A stretch of 64,000 nt of DNA from Azospirillum humicireducens (GCF_001639105.2 NZ_CP028903.1:331683-395682); one strand, 5' to 3'; shown: positions 28,134 through 37,729, counted from the stretch's first letter. Numbers and translations: made by a program. Notes: generated by a model from the sequence alone, not told the origin.

Positions 28134-28361
28134 TCACCGCGCCTGAAGCATCCCGACCGCGCCGCGGGCGACCTCGTGCAGGTCGGCTGCTCCACCGGCC
28201 TGGACATGGGCGAACAGGCCGGCGCGCATGCGCGGATCCCAGAACTTGCGAATGTGTGTCGCAGTCTCCGTCACCGCCTCGTCATGCGGGTAGGTGGCGA
28301 AATGGACGGCGATCTGGTTCGCCATCCGGACCAGATCCTTGGCATGGTTCGTGTGGCTCAT
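28134..28361 (-). CDS. fdsD: Formate dehydrogenase subunit delta
   Basis: A 75-residue cytosolic protein: LVRMANQIAVHFATYPHDEAVTETATHIRKFWDPRMRAGL is the FdsD signature. It is the last gene of the fdsGBA-fdhD-fdsD set and belongs to the soluble NAD-dependent molybdenum formate dehydrogenase, where delta is thought to aid assembly or stability. Confidence 0.93.
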   Translation of the reverse strand: MSHTNHAKDLVRMANQIAVHFATYPHDEAVTETATHIRKFWDPRMRAGLFAHVQAGGAADLHEVARGAVGMLQAR

Positions 28362-28385
28362 CGGTGTCTCCGGAATGGGTTGATT

Positions 28386-29213
28386 TCAGCGGAACAGGAT
28401 GACGGTGTCGCGGCGCGACAGCGCACCCAGGGTCAGGTTGGCGTTGCGCGCCAGTTCCAGCGCCAGCGCCGTCGGGGCGGAGATGGTCGCCAGCAACGGG
28501 ATGCCCACCGCAGCGGTCTTCTGCACCAGTTCGAAGCTGCACCGGCTGGTCATCACCACGAAGCCGGTGGCCGGGTCGGCGCCCGAAGCGACGACAGCGC
28601 CGATCAGCTTGTCCAGCGCGTTGTGGCGGCCGACATCCTCGCGGGCAAACCGGATGGCACCATCGGGCGCGCACCACGCGGCGGCATGGACCGAGCGGTT
28701 GGCCCGGTTCATCGGCTGGTGGTCCGGCAGGGCGCGGAAGGCGGCGGCCACGGCGGCCGGGTCCACCTCCAGCGTGGTTTCGATCCTGCGGGGCTCCCGA
28801 ACGGCGTGGACAAGACTGTCCACGCCGCACAGGCCACAGCCGCTCCGCCCCTCCATGGAACGGCTGCGCAGACTTCCGCGCAGGAGACGCAGCGGGTCGA
28901 CCGTCAGGTTGACGACGAAGCCCAGCGGCGTTTCCCGCACGGTCATATCCTCGATGTCGGTGGCTGCCCCGACGATCTCCTCGGCCAGGCTGAAGCCCAG
29001 CGCGAAATCCTCCAGATCGGCAGGCGTCGCCATCATCACGGCGTGGGATCGGCCGTTGTATTCGAAGGCGACCGCGGTTTCCTCCGGCACCTGCCATTCG
29101 ACATCCGCGCCCTCCTCCGCCCCGACACCGGCGGAAAAGCCGGTGCCGGTGACGGCGATGGAGCACATGAGGCTGTCGTCGGGACTAATGGAACCAGAGG
29201 GCATCGCGGTCAT
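28386..29213 (-). CDS. fdhD: Formate dehydrogenase sulfurtransferase FdhD
   Basis: A 275-residue protein that passes sulfur from a cysteine desulfurase to the Mo-bisMGD cofactor, needed for active formate dehydrogenase. The CxxC motif is Cys126 and Cys129 in RSGCGLCGV; other family blocks are FALGFSLAEEI, REDVGRHNALDKLIG and VVMTSRCSFELVQKTA. The start at 29213 follows a GGGGAG SD. It lies 20 bases downstream of fdsA and 24 bases before fdsD. Confidence 0.96.
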   Translation of the reverse strand: MTAMPSGSISPDDSLMCSIAVTGTGFSAGVGAEEGADVEWQVPEETAVAFEYNGRSHAVMMATPADLEDFALGFSLAEEIVGAATDIEDMTVRETPLGFVVNLTVDPLRLLRGSLRSRSMEGRSGCGLCGVDSLVHAVREPRRIETTLEVDPAAVAAAFRALPDHQPMNRANRSVHAAAWCAPDGAIRFAREDVGRHNALDKLIGAVVASGADPATGFVVMTSRCSFELVQKTAAVGIPLLATISAPTALALELARNANLTLGALSRRDTVILFR

Positions 29214-29233
29214 GTTTCCCACTCCCCAGGAGA

Positions 29234-32089
29234 TTATTCGGCAGCGAGGACGTTGGCGGCGGCGATGCGCTTGCGCTCGACGTCGTTCTTCGCATAGTCG
29301 ACCTGCCAGTCCGAGGGTTGGTTGCTGCGGGCGACCTGCACCGCCGTCACCTTGTATTCGGGGCAGTTGGTCGCCCAGTCCGAATTTTCCGTGGTGATGA
29401 CGTTGGCACCGGTCACCGGATGGTGGAAGGTGGTGTAGACGACACCGGCCGGCATGCGGTCGGAGATGACGGCGCGCAGCGTCGTCGCCCCCATGCGGCT
29501 GGCGAGCGACACCATGTCGCCGTCCTTCACGCCTCGGATCTCGGCGTCCACCGCGTTGATCTCCAGCACGTCCTCCGGATGCCACGCCACATTGGCAGTG
29601 CGGCGGGTCTGGGCGCCGACATTGTAATGGGCGAGGATGCGGCCGGTGGTCAGCACCAGCGGATACATCCGTGTCGTCCGCTCGTCGGTCGGCACATATT
29701 CGGTGATCACGAAGCGGCCGAGACCGCGGGCGAAGCTCTCGCCATGCATGATCGCCATGCCGGTGTCGTCGTCCTCCAACCCGGTGCAGGGCCACTGGAC
29801 ACTGCCGACGCGGTCGAGCTTCTCGAAGCTGACGCCGCGGAAGGTCGGGGTCAGCCGGGCGATCTCGTCCATGATCTCGGACGTGCTGTTGTAGTGCATC
29901 GGGTAGCCCATCGCCGTCGCCAGCGCACAGGCGACCCAATGCTCGTCCTTGCCGACCTTGGACGGCATCGCCTTGCGGACGCGGTTGATGCGGCGCTCGG
30001 CGTTGGTGAAGGTGCCGTCCTTCTCCAGGAAGGAGGTGCCGGGGAAGAAGACGTGGGCGAAGGCCGCCGTCTCGTTCAGGAACAGGTCCTGGACAATGAC
30101 GATGTCCAAGGATTCCAGCGCCGAGGTGACGTGGGTGGTGTTGGGATCGGACTGGACGATGTCCTCGCCCTGGACGAACAGGCCGCGGAAGCTGCCGTCA
30201 TGCGCGCTGTCGAACATGTTGGGAATGCGCAGGCCGGGTTCCGGATCCAGCGTGACGCCCCAGGCAGTCTCGAACTCCTGGCGGACGATGTCGTCCGAGA
30301 CATGGCGGTAGCCCGGCAGCTCGTGCGGGAAGGAACCCATGTCGCAGGAGCCCTGCACGTTGTTCTGGCCGCGCAGCGGGTTCACGCCGACGCCCTCGCG
30401 GCCGATGTTGCCGGTCGCCATCGCGAGGTTGGCGATCGCCATCACGGTGCTGGAGCCCTGGCTGTGCTCGGTCACGCCCAGGCCGTAATAGATCGCGGCG
30501 TTGCCGCCGGTGGCGTAGAGACGGGCGGCGGCGCGGACCTGATCGGCCGGGACGCCGGTGCGCGATTCCAGATATTCCGGCGAATTGCGGTGTTCGGCGA
30601 TGAACGCCTCCCACTTCGCGAACTCCTTGGGGTCGCAACGCCCCTCGACGAAGGAGCGGTTGACCAGCCCTTCGGTGACGATGACGTGGGCGATGGCGTT
30701 CACCACCGCGACGTTGGTGCCGGGCTGGAGCTGGAGATGGTATTCGGCCTGGACATGCGGGCTGCGCACCAGATCGATGCGGCGCGGATCGATGACGATC
30801 AGCTTGGCCCCGGCGCGCAGGCGCTTCTTCATGCGCGAACCGAACACCGGGTGGCCGTCGGTCGGGTTGGCGCCGATGACCAGGATGACGTCGGACTTGT
30901 CGACGCTGCGGAAATCCTGGGTGCCGGCCGAGGTGCCGAAGGTCTGCGACAGTCCGTAGCCGGTCGGCGAATGGCAGACGCGGGCGCAGGTGTCGATGTT
31001 GTTGGTGCCGAAGGCGGCGCGGATCATCTTCTGGACGACATAGACCTCCTCGTTGGTGCATCGCGACGAGGTGATGCCGCCGATGGAGCCCCGGCCGTAC
31101 TTGGCCTGCACCGCCTTCAGCCGCTCGGCAGCGTAGGCAATCGCCTCCTCCCACGACACTTCACGCCACGGGTCGGTGATCCGCTCGCGCACCATGGGCT
31201 TCATGATGCGGTCCTTGTGGGTGGCGTAACCCCAGGCGAAGCGGCCCTTGACGCAAGAATGCCCCTCGTTGGCGCCGCCATTCTTCCACGGGGTCATGCG
31301 CACCACGGTGGTGCCCCGCATCTCCGCCTTGAAGGAGCAGCCGACACCGCAATAGGCGCAGGTGGTGATGACGCTGTGTTCGGGCTGGCCGTGCTCGATG
31401 ATCGACTTCTCGGTCAGGGTCGCGGTCGGGCAGGCCTGGACGCAGGCGCCGCAGGACACGCACTCGCTGTCCATGAAGTTTTCCTTGGCGCCCGGCGACA
31501 CCGAGGAGGCGAAGCCGCGCCCGTCGATGGTCAGCGCGAAGGTGCCCTGGGTCTCCTGGCAGGCGCGGACGCAGCGCGAGCAGACGATGCACTTGGAAGC
31601 GTCGAAGGTGAAGTACGGGTTGCTTTCGTCCTTGGCGGCGGCGCGATGGTTTTCGCCGTCGAAACCGTACCGCACGTTGCGCAGACCGACGGCGCCGGCC
31701 ATGTCCTGCAACTCGCAGTCACCGTTGGCGGCGCAGGTCAGGCAATCCAGCGGGTGGTCGGAGATGTACAGCTCCATCACGCCGCGGCGCAGCTTCGCCA
31801 GCTTGTCGGTCTGGGTAAACACCTTCATACCGGGGGCGACGGGGGTGGTGCAGGAGGCCGGGGTGCCCCGGCGTCCCTCGATCTCCACCGCGCAGAGGCG
31901 GCAGGAGCCGAAGGGTTCCAGGCTGTCCGTCGCGCACAGCTTCGGCACGGTGATGCCGGCGTCCATCGCGGCGCGCATCACGGAGGTGCCTTCGGGAACG
32001 GTGATGCTGCGGCCGTCGATCTCCAGCGTCACCAGGGTCTCGGAGACGCGGGCCGGTGTGCCGTAGTCGGTCTCGTGGATGAGGGTCAT
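29234..32089 (-). CDS. fdsA: NAD-dependent formate dehydrogenase, catalytic alpha subunit
   Basis: A 951-residue molybdenum enzyme oxidising formate to CO2. Order of sites: an N-terminal 2Fe-2S ferredoxin domain (Cys52, 63, 66, 80), a His/Cys cluster (HPLDCLTCAANGDC), two 4Fe-4S clusters (Cys167-170-173-177 and Cys210-213-216-220), a further cluster (Cys244, 247, 251, 279), then the Mo-bisMGD fold with the active-site Cys372 in CARVCHSPTGYG followed by the catalytic His373. Cysteine rather than selenocysteine ligates Mo. ATG at 32089 has AGGAG 8 bases upstream. Electrons go through FdsB to NAD. Confidence 0.97.
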   Translation of the reverse strand: MTLIHETDYGTPARVSETLVTLEIDGRSITVPEGTSVMRAAMDAGITVPKLCATDSLEPFGSCRLCAVEIEGRRGTPASCTTPVAPGMKVFTQTDKLAKLRRGVMELYISDHPLDCLTCAANGDCELQDMAGAVGLRNVRYGFDGENHRAAAKDESNPYFTFDASKCIVCSRCVRACQETQGTFALTIDGRGFASSVSPGAKENFMDSECVSCGACVQACPTATLTEKSIIEHGQPEHSVITTCAYCGVGCSFKAEMRGTTVVRMTPWKNGGANEGHSCVKGRFAWGYATHKDRIMKPMVRERITDPWREVSWEEAIAYAAERLKAVQAKYGRGSIGGITSSRCTNEEVYVVQKMIRAAFGTNNIDTCARVCHSPTGYGLSQTFGTSAGTQDFRSVDKSDVILVIGANPTDGHPVFGSRMKKRLRAGAKLIVIDPRRIDLVRSPHVQAEYHLQLQPGTNVAVVNAIAHVIVTEGLVNRSFVEGRCDPKEFAKWEAFIAEHRNSPEYLESRTGVPADQVRAAARLYATGGNAAIYYGLGVTEHSQGSSTVMAIANLAMATGNIGREGVGVNPLRGQNNVQGSCDMGSFPHELPGYRHVSDDIVRQEFETAWGVTLDPEPGLRIPNMFDSAHDGSFRGLFVQGEDIVQSDPNTTHVTSALESLDIVIVQDLFLNETAAFAHVFFPGTSFLEKDGTFTNAERRINRVRKAMPSKVGKDEHWVACALATAMGYPMHYNSTSEIMDEIARLTPTFRGVSFEKLDRVGSVQWPCTGLEDDDTGMAIMHGESFARGLGRFVITEYVPTDERTTRMYPLVLTTGRILAHYNVGAQTRRTANVAWHPEDVLEINAVDAEIRGVKDGDMVSLASRMGATTLRAVISDRMPAGVVYTTFHHPVTGANVITTENSDWATNCPEYKVTAVQVARSNQPSDWQVDYAKNDVERKRIAAANVLAAE

Positions 32090-32112
32090 CTCGGGTGCTC
32101 CTGGGTCGCTCG

Positions 32113-33693
32113 TTATTCGGCGGCGATGTGGGTGACGCGGACGGCGTGCGTTTTCTTGCGGAAGTCTTCCGGGAAGTGCTTCACCGCGCTGCGCACCGGA
32201 TAGGGCGTCATGCCGCCCATGGCGCAGAGCGAGCCGTCCACCATCACGTCGCAGAGGTCGGCGAGCAGTTCGAGGTTCGCATCGACATTCTTGCCGGCGA
32301 TGATCTTGTCCAGCGTCTCCATGCCGCGGGTCGAGCCGATGCGGCAGGGCGTGCACTTGCCGCAGGATTCGGCGACGCAGAACTCCATGGCGAAGCGGGC
32401 CTGCTGGGCCATGTCGACGCTGTCGTCGAAGACGACGATGCCGCCATGGCCGACCATCGCTTCCTGGGCGGCGAAGGCCTCGTAATCCTTGGGCAGGTCG
32501 AACTGCGAGGGCGGCAGATAGGCGCCGAGCGGGCCGCCGACCTGCACGGCGCGGATCGGCCGGCCGGTGATGGTGCCGCCGCCGAAATCATAGAGCAGCT
32601 CGTGCAGGGTGATGCCGAAGGCCTTCTCGACGATGCCACCGTTCTTGATGTTGCCGGCGAGCTGGAAAGGCAGCGTCCCGCGCGAGCGGCCGACGCCGAA
32701 GTCGCGGTAATACTCGCCGCCCTTGTCGAGGATGATCGGCACCGAGCAGAGCGACAGCACGTTGTTGACCACGGTCGGCTTGCCGAACAGGCCTTCCAGC
32801 GCCGGCAGCGGGGGCTTCGCGCGCACCATGCCGCGCTTGCCCTCCAGGCTTTCCAGCATGGCGGTCTCTTCGCCGCAGATGTAGGCGCCGGCACCGACGC
32901 GGACGTCGAGGTGGAAGCTGCGGTTGGTGCCGTGGATGTTGTCGCCGAGCCAGCCCTCGTCATAGGCCAGCTTGATGGCATGGCGCAGGGTCGCCGTGGC
33001 GTGCGGGTATTCCGACCGCATGTAGACGTAGCCGGAGGTGGCGCCCACCGCGATGGCGGCGATGGTCATGCCCTCGATCAGACAGAAGGGGTCGCCTTCG
33101 ATGATCATGCGGTCGGCGAAGGTGCCGCTGTCGCCCTCGTCGGCGTTGCAGCAGACGAACTTCTCGTCCGCCTTGGCTTGCATCACCGTGTTCCACTTGA
33201 TGCCGGTGGGGAAGCCGGCGCCGCCGCGGCCGCGCAGGCCGCTGTCGGTCACCGCCTTGACGATCTCCGCCTGGGACATCGCCAGCGCGTTCTCAAGGCC
33301 CCGGAAGCCGCCATGGGCGCGGTAGTCCTCGACAGACAGCGGATCGATGATGCCGCAGCGGGCGAAGGTCAGCCGCTCCTGCTTCTTGAAATAGGGGATT
33401 TCCTCGGTCAGGCCGTGGCCCAGCGCATGCTCCCCACCGGTCAGAAAGCCGGCGTCGAACAGGCCGGGGACATCGGCCGCCGTGACCGGGCCGTAGGCGA
33501 CGCGGCCTTCCGGGGTTTCGACCTCGACCAGCGGTTCCAGGTAGAGCATGCCGCGCGAGCCGTTGCGGACGATGCGCACCGGCATGTCGCGCTTGGCGGC
33601 TTCGGCCCGGATGGCGGCGGCCACGCCGTCGGCGCCGACCGACAGGGCGGCGGAATCGCGCGGGACGAAGACGGTGATCAGATGGCCGCTCAT
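32113..33693 (-). CDS. fdsB: NAD-dependent formate dehydrogenase, beta subunit (FMN/NAD)
   Basis: A 526-residue NuoF-like subunit with an extra N-terminal thioredoxin-like domain (residues ~1-110). The NADH/FMN site is [16 protein letters not shown] and [14 protein letters not shown], and the C-terminal 4Fe-4S ligands are in [16 protein letters not shown]. It accepts electrons from FdsA and reduces NAD. The ATG overlaps the fdsG stop by 4 bases (ATGA), so the two are translationally coupled. Confidence 0.97.
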   Translation of the reverse strand: MSGHLITVFVPRDSAALSVGADGVAAAIRAEAAKRDMPVRIVRNGSRGMLYLEPLVEVETPEGRVAYGPVTAADVPGLFDAGFLTGGEHALGHGLTEEIPYFKKQERLTFARCGIIDPLSVEDYRAHGGFRGLENALAMSQAEIVKAVTDSGLRGRGGAGFPTGIKWNTVMQAKADEKFVCCNADEGDSGTFADRMIIEGDPFCLIEGMTIAAIAVGATSGYVYMRSEYPHATATLRHAIKLAYDEGWLGDNIHGTNRSFHLDVRVGAGAYICGEETAMLESLEGKRGMVRAKPPLPALEGLFGKPTVVNNVLSLCSVPIILDKGGEYYRDFGVGRSRGTLPFQLAGNIKNGGIVEKAFGITLHELLYDFGGGTITGRPIRAVQVGGPLGAYLPPSQFDLPKDYEAFAAQEAMVGHGGIVVFDDSVDMAQQARFAMEFCVAESCGKCTPCRIGSTRGMETLDKIIAGKNVDANLELLADLCDVMVDGSLCAMGGMTPYPVRSAVKHFPEDFRKKTHAVRVTHIAAE

Positions 33694-34226
33694 TGGGCGT
33701 GACCCTTATGGGAGTGGCTGACGGCGCGGGGGATCTGGTTGTGGGCCTGCGGGTTGGTCCGCGTCTCGGCCGCCAGCTCGTCGAAGCGGTCGGGCGAGAC
33801 CCGGCCATGCAGGTTCTCGTCGATCATGACGGCGGGCGACAGGGCGCAGTTGCCCAGGCAGAAGACCGGTTCCAGCGTGAAGGCGCCGTCGGCGGTGGTG
33901 CCGTGGAAATCGACCTGGAGCCGCTTCTTGATGTGGTCGACCAGCGCGTTGGCGCCCATCGACTGGCAGGCCTCGGCGCGGCAGACCTTGATGATGTGGC
34001 GGCCCGGCTTTTCGCGGCGGAATTCGTGATAGAAGGACACCACGCCATGCACGTCGGCGCGCGAGAGGTTCAACTCCGTCGCCAGCAGGGGGATCGCCTC
34101 CTCGTCGATGTAGCCGAATTCTTCCTGCAGGGCGTGGAGGATCGGCAGCAGGGCGCCGCGCAGATGCCGATTGTCTTCGACAATCGTCATGGCGCGCTCA
34201 GCGCTCCACGGATGGCTTGCGTTCAC
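33690..34226 (-). CDS. fdsG: NAD-dependent formate dehydrogenase, gamma subunit (2Fe-2S)
   Basis: A 178-residue NuoE-like protein with a thioredoxin-fold 2Fe-2S site: Cys in [12 protein letters not shown] and in [36 protein letters not shown] is the N-terminal family block. The GTG at 34226 is chosen because AAGGAGG lies 7 bases upstream. First gene of the structural operon, 194 bases downstream of the LysR gene, with an OxyR-type box in between. Confidence 0.96.
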   Translation of the reverse strand: MNASHPWSAERAMTIVEDNRHLRGALLPILHALQEEFGYIDEEAIPLLATELNLSRADVHGVVSFYHEFRREKPGRHIIKVCRAEACQSMGANALVDHIKKRLQVDFHGTTADGAFTLEPVFCLGNCALSPAVMIDENLHGRVSPDRFDELAAETRTNPQAHNQIPRAVSHSHKGHAQ

Positions 34227-34371
34227 GGGTATCCCTCCTTGCGATCGTCCGCGCCGCACTTGGGTTCTCCCCTTGGGTCGGCGTCGTTCTGGCTTGGCTC
34301 TGTTGGCTTTTTCCGGGAGTCTCTCAGCGCCCGGCACCATCAGAGTGGCGGAGGATACGGTATGCCAGCAA

Positions 34372-34407
34372 ATTGTATTTTCCGATGGGGCGATAGCTTT
34401 TGGCTAT
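34372..34407. promoter_or_regulatory. OxyR-type LysR operator upstream of fdsG
   Basis: ATAG-N7-CTAT at 34393-34407, embedded in the perfect repeat GATAGC-N5-GCTATC (34392-34408). Six bases to the left is a weaker half, ATTG-N7-CGAT (34372-34386), giving the tandem layout of OxyR-like LTTR sites. It lies between the LysR stop (34421) and fdsG, about 150 bases before the fdsG start. Confidence 0.55.
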
Positions 34408-34420
34408 CAAGAGCAGCCCG

Positions 34421-35371
34421 TCAGCGGATCGCCACCCGCCAGGGGATCATCGCCTCGGCGACGCCGATGGCAACGCGCTGGGCAATGTCGGCATCCGCGG
34501 CGGCGACCGCCAGAGCCTTGGCCAGCGGCGGCGGCGGGTCGCGGTCGGCATAGGCGAGGCCGACGACGTGGCTCAGTTCGGGGTCGACCAGCGGCAGGGC
34601 GACGATGTCCGGGTGCGGCGGCACGAAGGTCAGCAGCTGGCCGGGGACGATGCTGGCGCAGCTGCCGGCGCGGACGATGGTGTAGAGGGTGACGATGGAG
34701 TTGGTCTCCATCGCCGGCTGCACCGTCCGGCCGGTCATGCGGAAGGCGGTGTCGGCGATGCGGCGGTTCTGCATGTCCGGGGTCAGCAGGCAGAGCCGCA
34801 GTTCGGCCGCCGTTTCCCAGGCGACCGCTCCCTCGGCGATCAGCTCGTCGGACAGGTCGTCGCGACGGGCCAGCAGGTGGTAGCGCTCGGTGTAGAGCGG
34901 CAGGGTGCGGACGTTGTTCAGCGGTTCGTTGTCGAGATAGGTGATGGCGGCGTCGAGTTCGAATTCGTCGAGCCCGCGCTGGATCTCGCGCGAACTGAGC
35001 GAGACGACAGTGGAGCGGATGTGCGGGAAGCGGGTGGTGAAGGGCGTCAGCACATGGGGGACCACCGGCAGGGCCGAGGGAATGGCGCCGACCCGCAGAT
35101 GGCCGGTGACGCCCTGGGCGAGCGCCAGCAGCTCGTGACGCAGGTTGTCGCGCTCGCCGACGATGCGGCGGGCGTATTCGAGCACCTTCATCCCCTCCGG
35201 CGTGAAGCCTTCGAACTTCTGGCCGCGCTCGACGATGGGGACCTGAAGCTCCTCCTCCAGCTGGCGGATGGCGTTGGAGAGGGTCGGCTGCGAGACGTGG
35301 CAGCTTTCCGCCGCGCGGCCGAAATGCTTCTCGCGCGCCAGGGCCAGCAGATAGACGAACTTCCGGAACAT
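34421..35371 (-). CDS. LysR-family regulator, probable activator of formate dehydrogenase (FdsR-like)
   Basis: A 316-residue LTTR of the OxyR-like group: HTH in residues 1-60 (FVYLLALAREKHFGRAAESCHVSQPTLSNAIRQLEEEL, QKFEGFTPEG). LysR proteins beside fds genes activate them in response to formate in other bacteria; here the gene is upstream on the same strand rather than divergent. It begins 2 bases after the SMP-30 gene ends, so the two are co-transcribed. An ATAG-N7-CTAT site lies just beyond its stop codon. Confidence 0.88.
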   Translation of the reverse strand: MFRKFVYLLALAREKHFGRAAESCHVSQPTLSNAIRQLEEELQVPIVERGQKFEGFTPEGMKVLEYARRIVGERDNLRHELLALAQGVTGHLRVGAIPSALPVVPHVLTPFTTRFPHIRSTVVSLSSREIQRGLDEFELDAAITYLDNEPLNNVRTLPLYTERYHLLARRDDLSDELIAEGAVAWETAAELRLCLLTPDMQNRRIADTAFRMTGRTVQPAMETNSIVTLYTIVRAGSCASIVPGQLLTFVPPHPDIVALPLVDPELSHVVGLAYADRDPPPPLAKALAVAAADADIAQRVAIGVAEAMIPWRVAIR

Positions 35372-35373
35372 GA

Positions 35374-36267
35374 TCAGACCGCCGGATCGAAGGGCGGGAC
35401 CGGCAGGCCCGGCACATCGACCGTCATGGCGAACAGGCCGCCGGACTGCGGCAGGCGCTCCAGCTCGTCGGCGGGGCGGCCGGCGCTGGCGGTGGTGACG
35501 TAGAGGGTGCGCAGGTCGGCACCGCCGAAGGCCACCATGGTCGGGCAGCGCGCCGGCACCGGATGCTCCGACAGCAGCCGGCCTTCGGGGGAGAAGCGCG
35601 CGACCCGCCCGCCCTCGTAGAGCGCCGTCCAATAGCAGCCGTCGGCATCCACCGCTGCCCCGTCCGGCCGGCCGCGGTCGCCATCCTTCGGCTCCAGCCG
35701 GACAAAGACCTCGCCGTCCGAGACGGCACCGGTCGCCGGATCGTAGCGGTAGCGGCGCACGGTGAAGGTGGGCGTGTCGGCATGGTAGAGCGTCCGCCCG
35801 TCCGGGCTGAAGGCCAGCCCGTTGGAGGTCAGCAGCCCGCCGGCCAGCACCGCCAGCCCGCGCCGGTCATAGCGGTAGAGATGCGCCTTGCCGCCGGCCT
35901 TGGGCTCGTCCAGCGTGCCGGCCAGATAGCGGCCGGCGGGATCGGTCTTGCCGTCGTTGAAGCGGCTGGCGCCCTGGTCCTCCGGATTGGCGGCGAGACA
36001 GGCGACCGGTCTCCCCTCCCCATCCAGTTGCCACAGGCCGGAGCGCAGGCCGGCGATGAAGCCGCCGCCCTTGCGCGGGGCGACGCAGCCGATCTCCTCC
36101 GGCAGGGCCATCGCATGATTGGTCCCGCTGGCCGGATCGAAGCGGTTCAGCGCCCGGCCCTTGATGTCGACCCAATAGAGCGCCTGCTCCTCCACCGACC
36201 AGACCGGCCCCTCCCCCAGCCTGGCACGGGCGTCGAGCACACAGGTAAAGGCGGGGCCGGCGGTCAT
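35374..36267 (-). CDS. SMP-30/gluconolactonase-family protein
   Basis: A 297-residue six-bladed beta-propeller: ARLGEGPVWSVEEQALYWVDIKG, SRFNDGKTDPAGRYLAGTLDE, LTSNGLAFSPDGRTLYHADT and RPDGAAVDADGCYWTALYEGGRV hold the metal-binding Glu, Asn and Asp residues of sugar lactonases. It probably opens an aldonolactone. The start at 36267 (MTAGPAFTC) has GAGG 8 bases upstream. Its link to the downstream LysR/fds genes is positional only. Confidence 0.9.
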   Translation of the reverse strand: MTAGPAFTCVLDARARLGEGPVWSVEEQALYWVDIKGRALNRFDPASGTNHAMALPEEIGCVAPRKGGGFIAGLRSGLWQLDGEGRPVACLAANPEDQGASRFNDGKTDPAGRYLAGTLDEPKAGGKAHLYRYDRRGLAVLAGGLLTSNGLAFSPDGRTLYHADTPTFTVRRYRYDPATGAVSDGEVFVRLEPKDGDRGRPDGAAVDADGCYWTALYEGGRVARFSPEGRLLSEHPVPARCPTMVAFGGADLRTLYVTTASAGRPADELERLPQSGGLFAMTVDVPGLPVPPFDPAV

Positions 36268-36826
36268 CGCGTGATCCTCGGGTATTCGAACGGACACGCA
36301 GGGTCGGACAGATCGGCGGCGCGATCAAGCATCCCGGTCGGAAAGTCCGGCGGGGCCGGTCAGGGTGGGGGTATCGGCGGCCTCATCGGGAGCGTGGAAG
36401 AGGGGTGGAACGGCGTGGAACAGGATGCGGCGGATGTCGCATCGGCCGGCGGAGCGGGCAGAGGGGAGGACCGGCGGCTTGCCGCCTGGAGGCCAGGCGG
36501 TCGAGGCCGTCGAACAGGCCGAGCCGTTCGGCCATCCAGCGGACGGTGGTGGGATCGCCGGAGGTGACCGCCCGGCCGAGCGAAATGCATTTCAACGCCC
36601 TGCCGCCCACAGAATGTTATCAATACAAATCTTGCAAAAAACTTTCATTCCCATGTATTCATAAAATTATATACACACATACATACACAGTTTAAATAAG
36701 ATTTATCAAGTTTCATTTGATTGCAAAAATTCAAAAATGGTTTGTTCCAAGTAAATTTATTGTCTTCTACTATTTATATGTATTTACACCGTGTAAATGC
36801 TTACTTTCCACAAAAAGGAGCGGATC
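36268..36826. other. Gap joining GC-rich flank to AT-rich islet
   Basis: The first ~330 bases are GC-rich. On the minus strand (36383-36610) there is a 75-codon frame beginning MGGRALKCISLGRAVTSGD that reads plausibly for ~45 residues and then degenerates; it may be a gene remnant that I cannot identify. At about 36605 composition switches abruptly to roughly one-quarter GC, marking the left edge of the islet. The AT-rich part should hold the promoter of the gene at 36827. Confidence 0.5.
36782..36798. promoter_or_regulatory. Perfect palindrome ATTTACACCGTGTAAAT
   Basis: Two 8-base arms (ATTTACAC / GTGTAAAT) around a single C, 28 bases before the start codon of the unknown islet gene and upstream of its SD. 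Position and symmetry fit a repressor-binding site. Confidence 0.55.
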
Positions 36827-37666
36827 ATGGGTATCGCAAGCGCGCTTGTTGAAGGATTTTTAACAATTGGCAAAATTGCACAAGCCGTTTCTTCGATAAA
36901 AAGCGGCGGACTCTATAAAGATGAATTATCAGGATCGATATTTACAGAAGAAATAAATAGCGACAAAGTAATTTTTGTCGGAAAATGGACTCCACAGACT
37001 GCTGTTTCCAGTGGTAATTTCTCTGTTGTAGCAATCAATACGTCTCATGAGACGACGTATAACATTGGATTTCCAAACGATCCAAATGGAAACTGCATTT
37101 CCTACCAACTAAAACCCCTTGAGAAATTCACAATAAACGAAATTCACAATGGGAGCTATCCAGCGTCGACAAACCTGTCAGTTTGCCCCGGGAAAATTGT
37201 CGGGCCTTTTTCAGCAGAACAGCCAAATGCAGCAGGAGTCGAGTCTGCCGCAATATCTTTTGCTTTGAAGGATTTAAAAGTGGGGGAGACAGTTACCGTT
37301 GGAGCTTTGGAAGTTTCACTTACAACGACGGGAATTATGATTCTAGCTCCATTTACCATTCTAGCACTTGCTGCGTATAGGTGGATCAGCAGCGATGGTA
37401 TCAGTGTAAATTCCTCTTCTCCGAAAACTCCCTCGAATACACGCAAAAACCAGGAATTGACTGAGCGTGCATATGAGTTTGATCTTGGCTTCAAGGAGCG
37501 CTCCGTGAACATTGAGAAGTCAGGCGTAACTCTTTCTGCAGATATAACTCTCTCAGCTACACAGGAATCGTATGATTATTTTATTGCGAACAATAAATAC
37601 AAAAGCGAACCCTTGGAAGAGGATGAAATCCGGTACGTTAAATTCCTAAATAACAGAAATCAATAG
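36827..37666 (+). CDS. Unknown 279-residue protein of an AT-rich islet
   Basis: I do not recognise it. The ATG at 36827 is certain: AAGGAG lies 7 bases upstream. Base composition is far from the neighbours, pointing to transfer. Residues 1-30 form an amphipathic segment (GIASALVEGFLTIGKIAQAV); residues ~40-165 look like a beta-rich domain with two Cys (90 and 120); a single membrane helix lies at ~166-185 (TTGIMILAPFTILALAAYRW); the C-terminal ~90 residues are polar (ELTERAYEFDLGFKERSVNIEKSG...). The layout could suit a membrane-acting toxin or surface protein, but nothing proves it. A palindrome precedes it and a 17-bp hairpin follows. Confidence 0.75.
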   Translation: MGIASALVEGFLTIGKIAQAVSSIKSGGLYKDELSGSIFTEEINSDKVIFVGKWTPQTAVSSGNFSVVAINTSHETTYNIGFPNDPNGNCISYQLKPLEKFTINEIHNGSYPASTNLSVCPGKIVGPFSAEQPNAAGVESAAISFALKDLKVGETVTVGALEVSLTTTGIMILAPFTILALAAYRWISSDGISVNSSSPKTPSNTRKNQELTERAYEFDLGFKERSVNIEKSGVTLSADITLSATQESYDYFIANNKYKSEPLEEDEIRYVKFLNNRNQ

Positions 37667-37686
37667 ATACGCATTGCGCAGAAAAC

Positions 37687-37727
37687 CCTTAGTTTGGGAG
37701 CTTTTTCTCGAAGCTCCCAAACTAAGG
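37687..37727. terminator. Long perfect hairpin after the islet gene
   Basis: Arms CCTTAGTTTGGGAGCTT and AAGCTCCCAAACTAAGG (17 bp, perfect) with a 7-base loop, 21 bases after the stop codon. There is no good T-tract, so it may act as a terminator or be part of a mobile-element end. Confidence 0.55.
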
Positions 37728-37729
37728 CA

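Noticed and set aside
29318-32203. 961-codon plus-strand frame opposite fdsA
   Set aside because: Shadow of a clear molybdenum enzyme gene; low-complexity composition.
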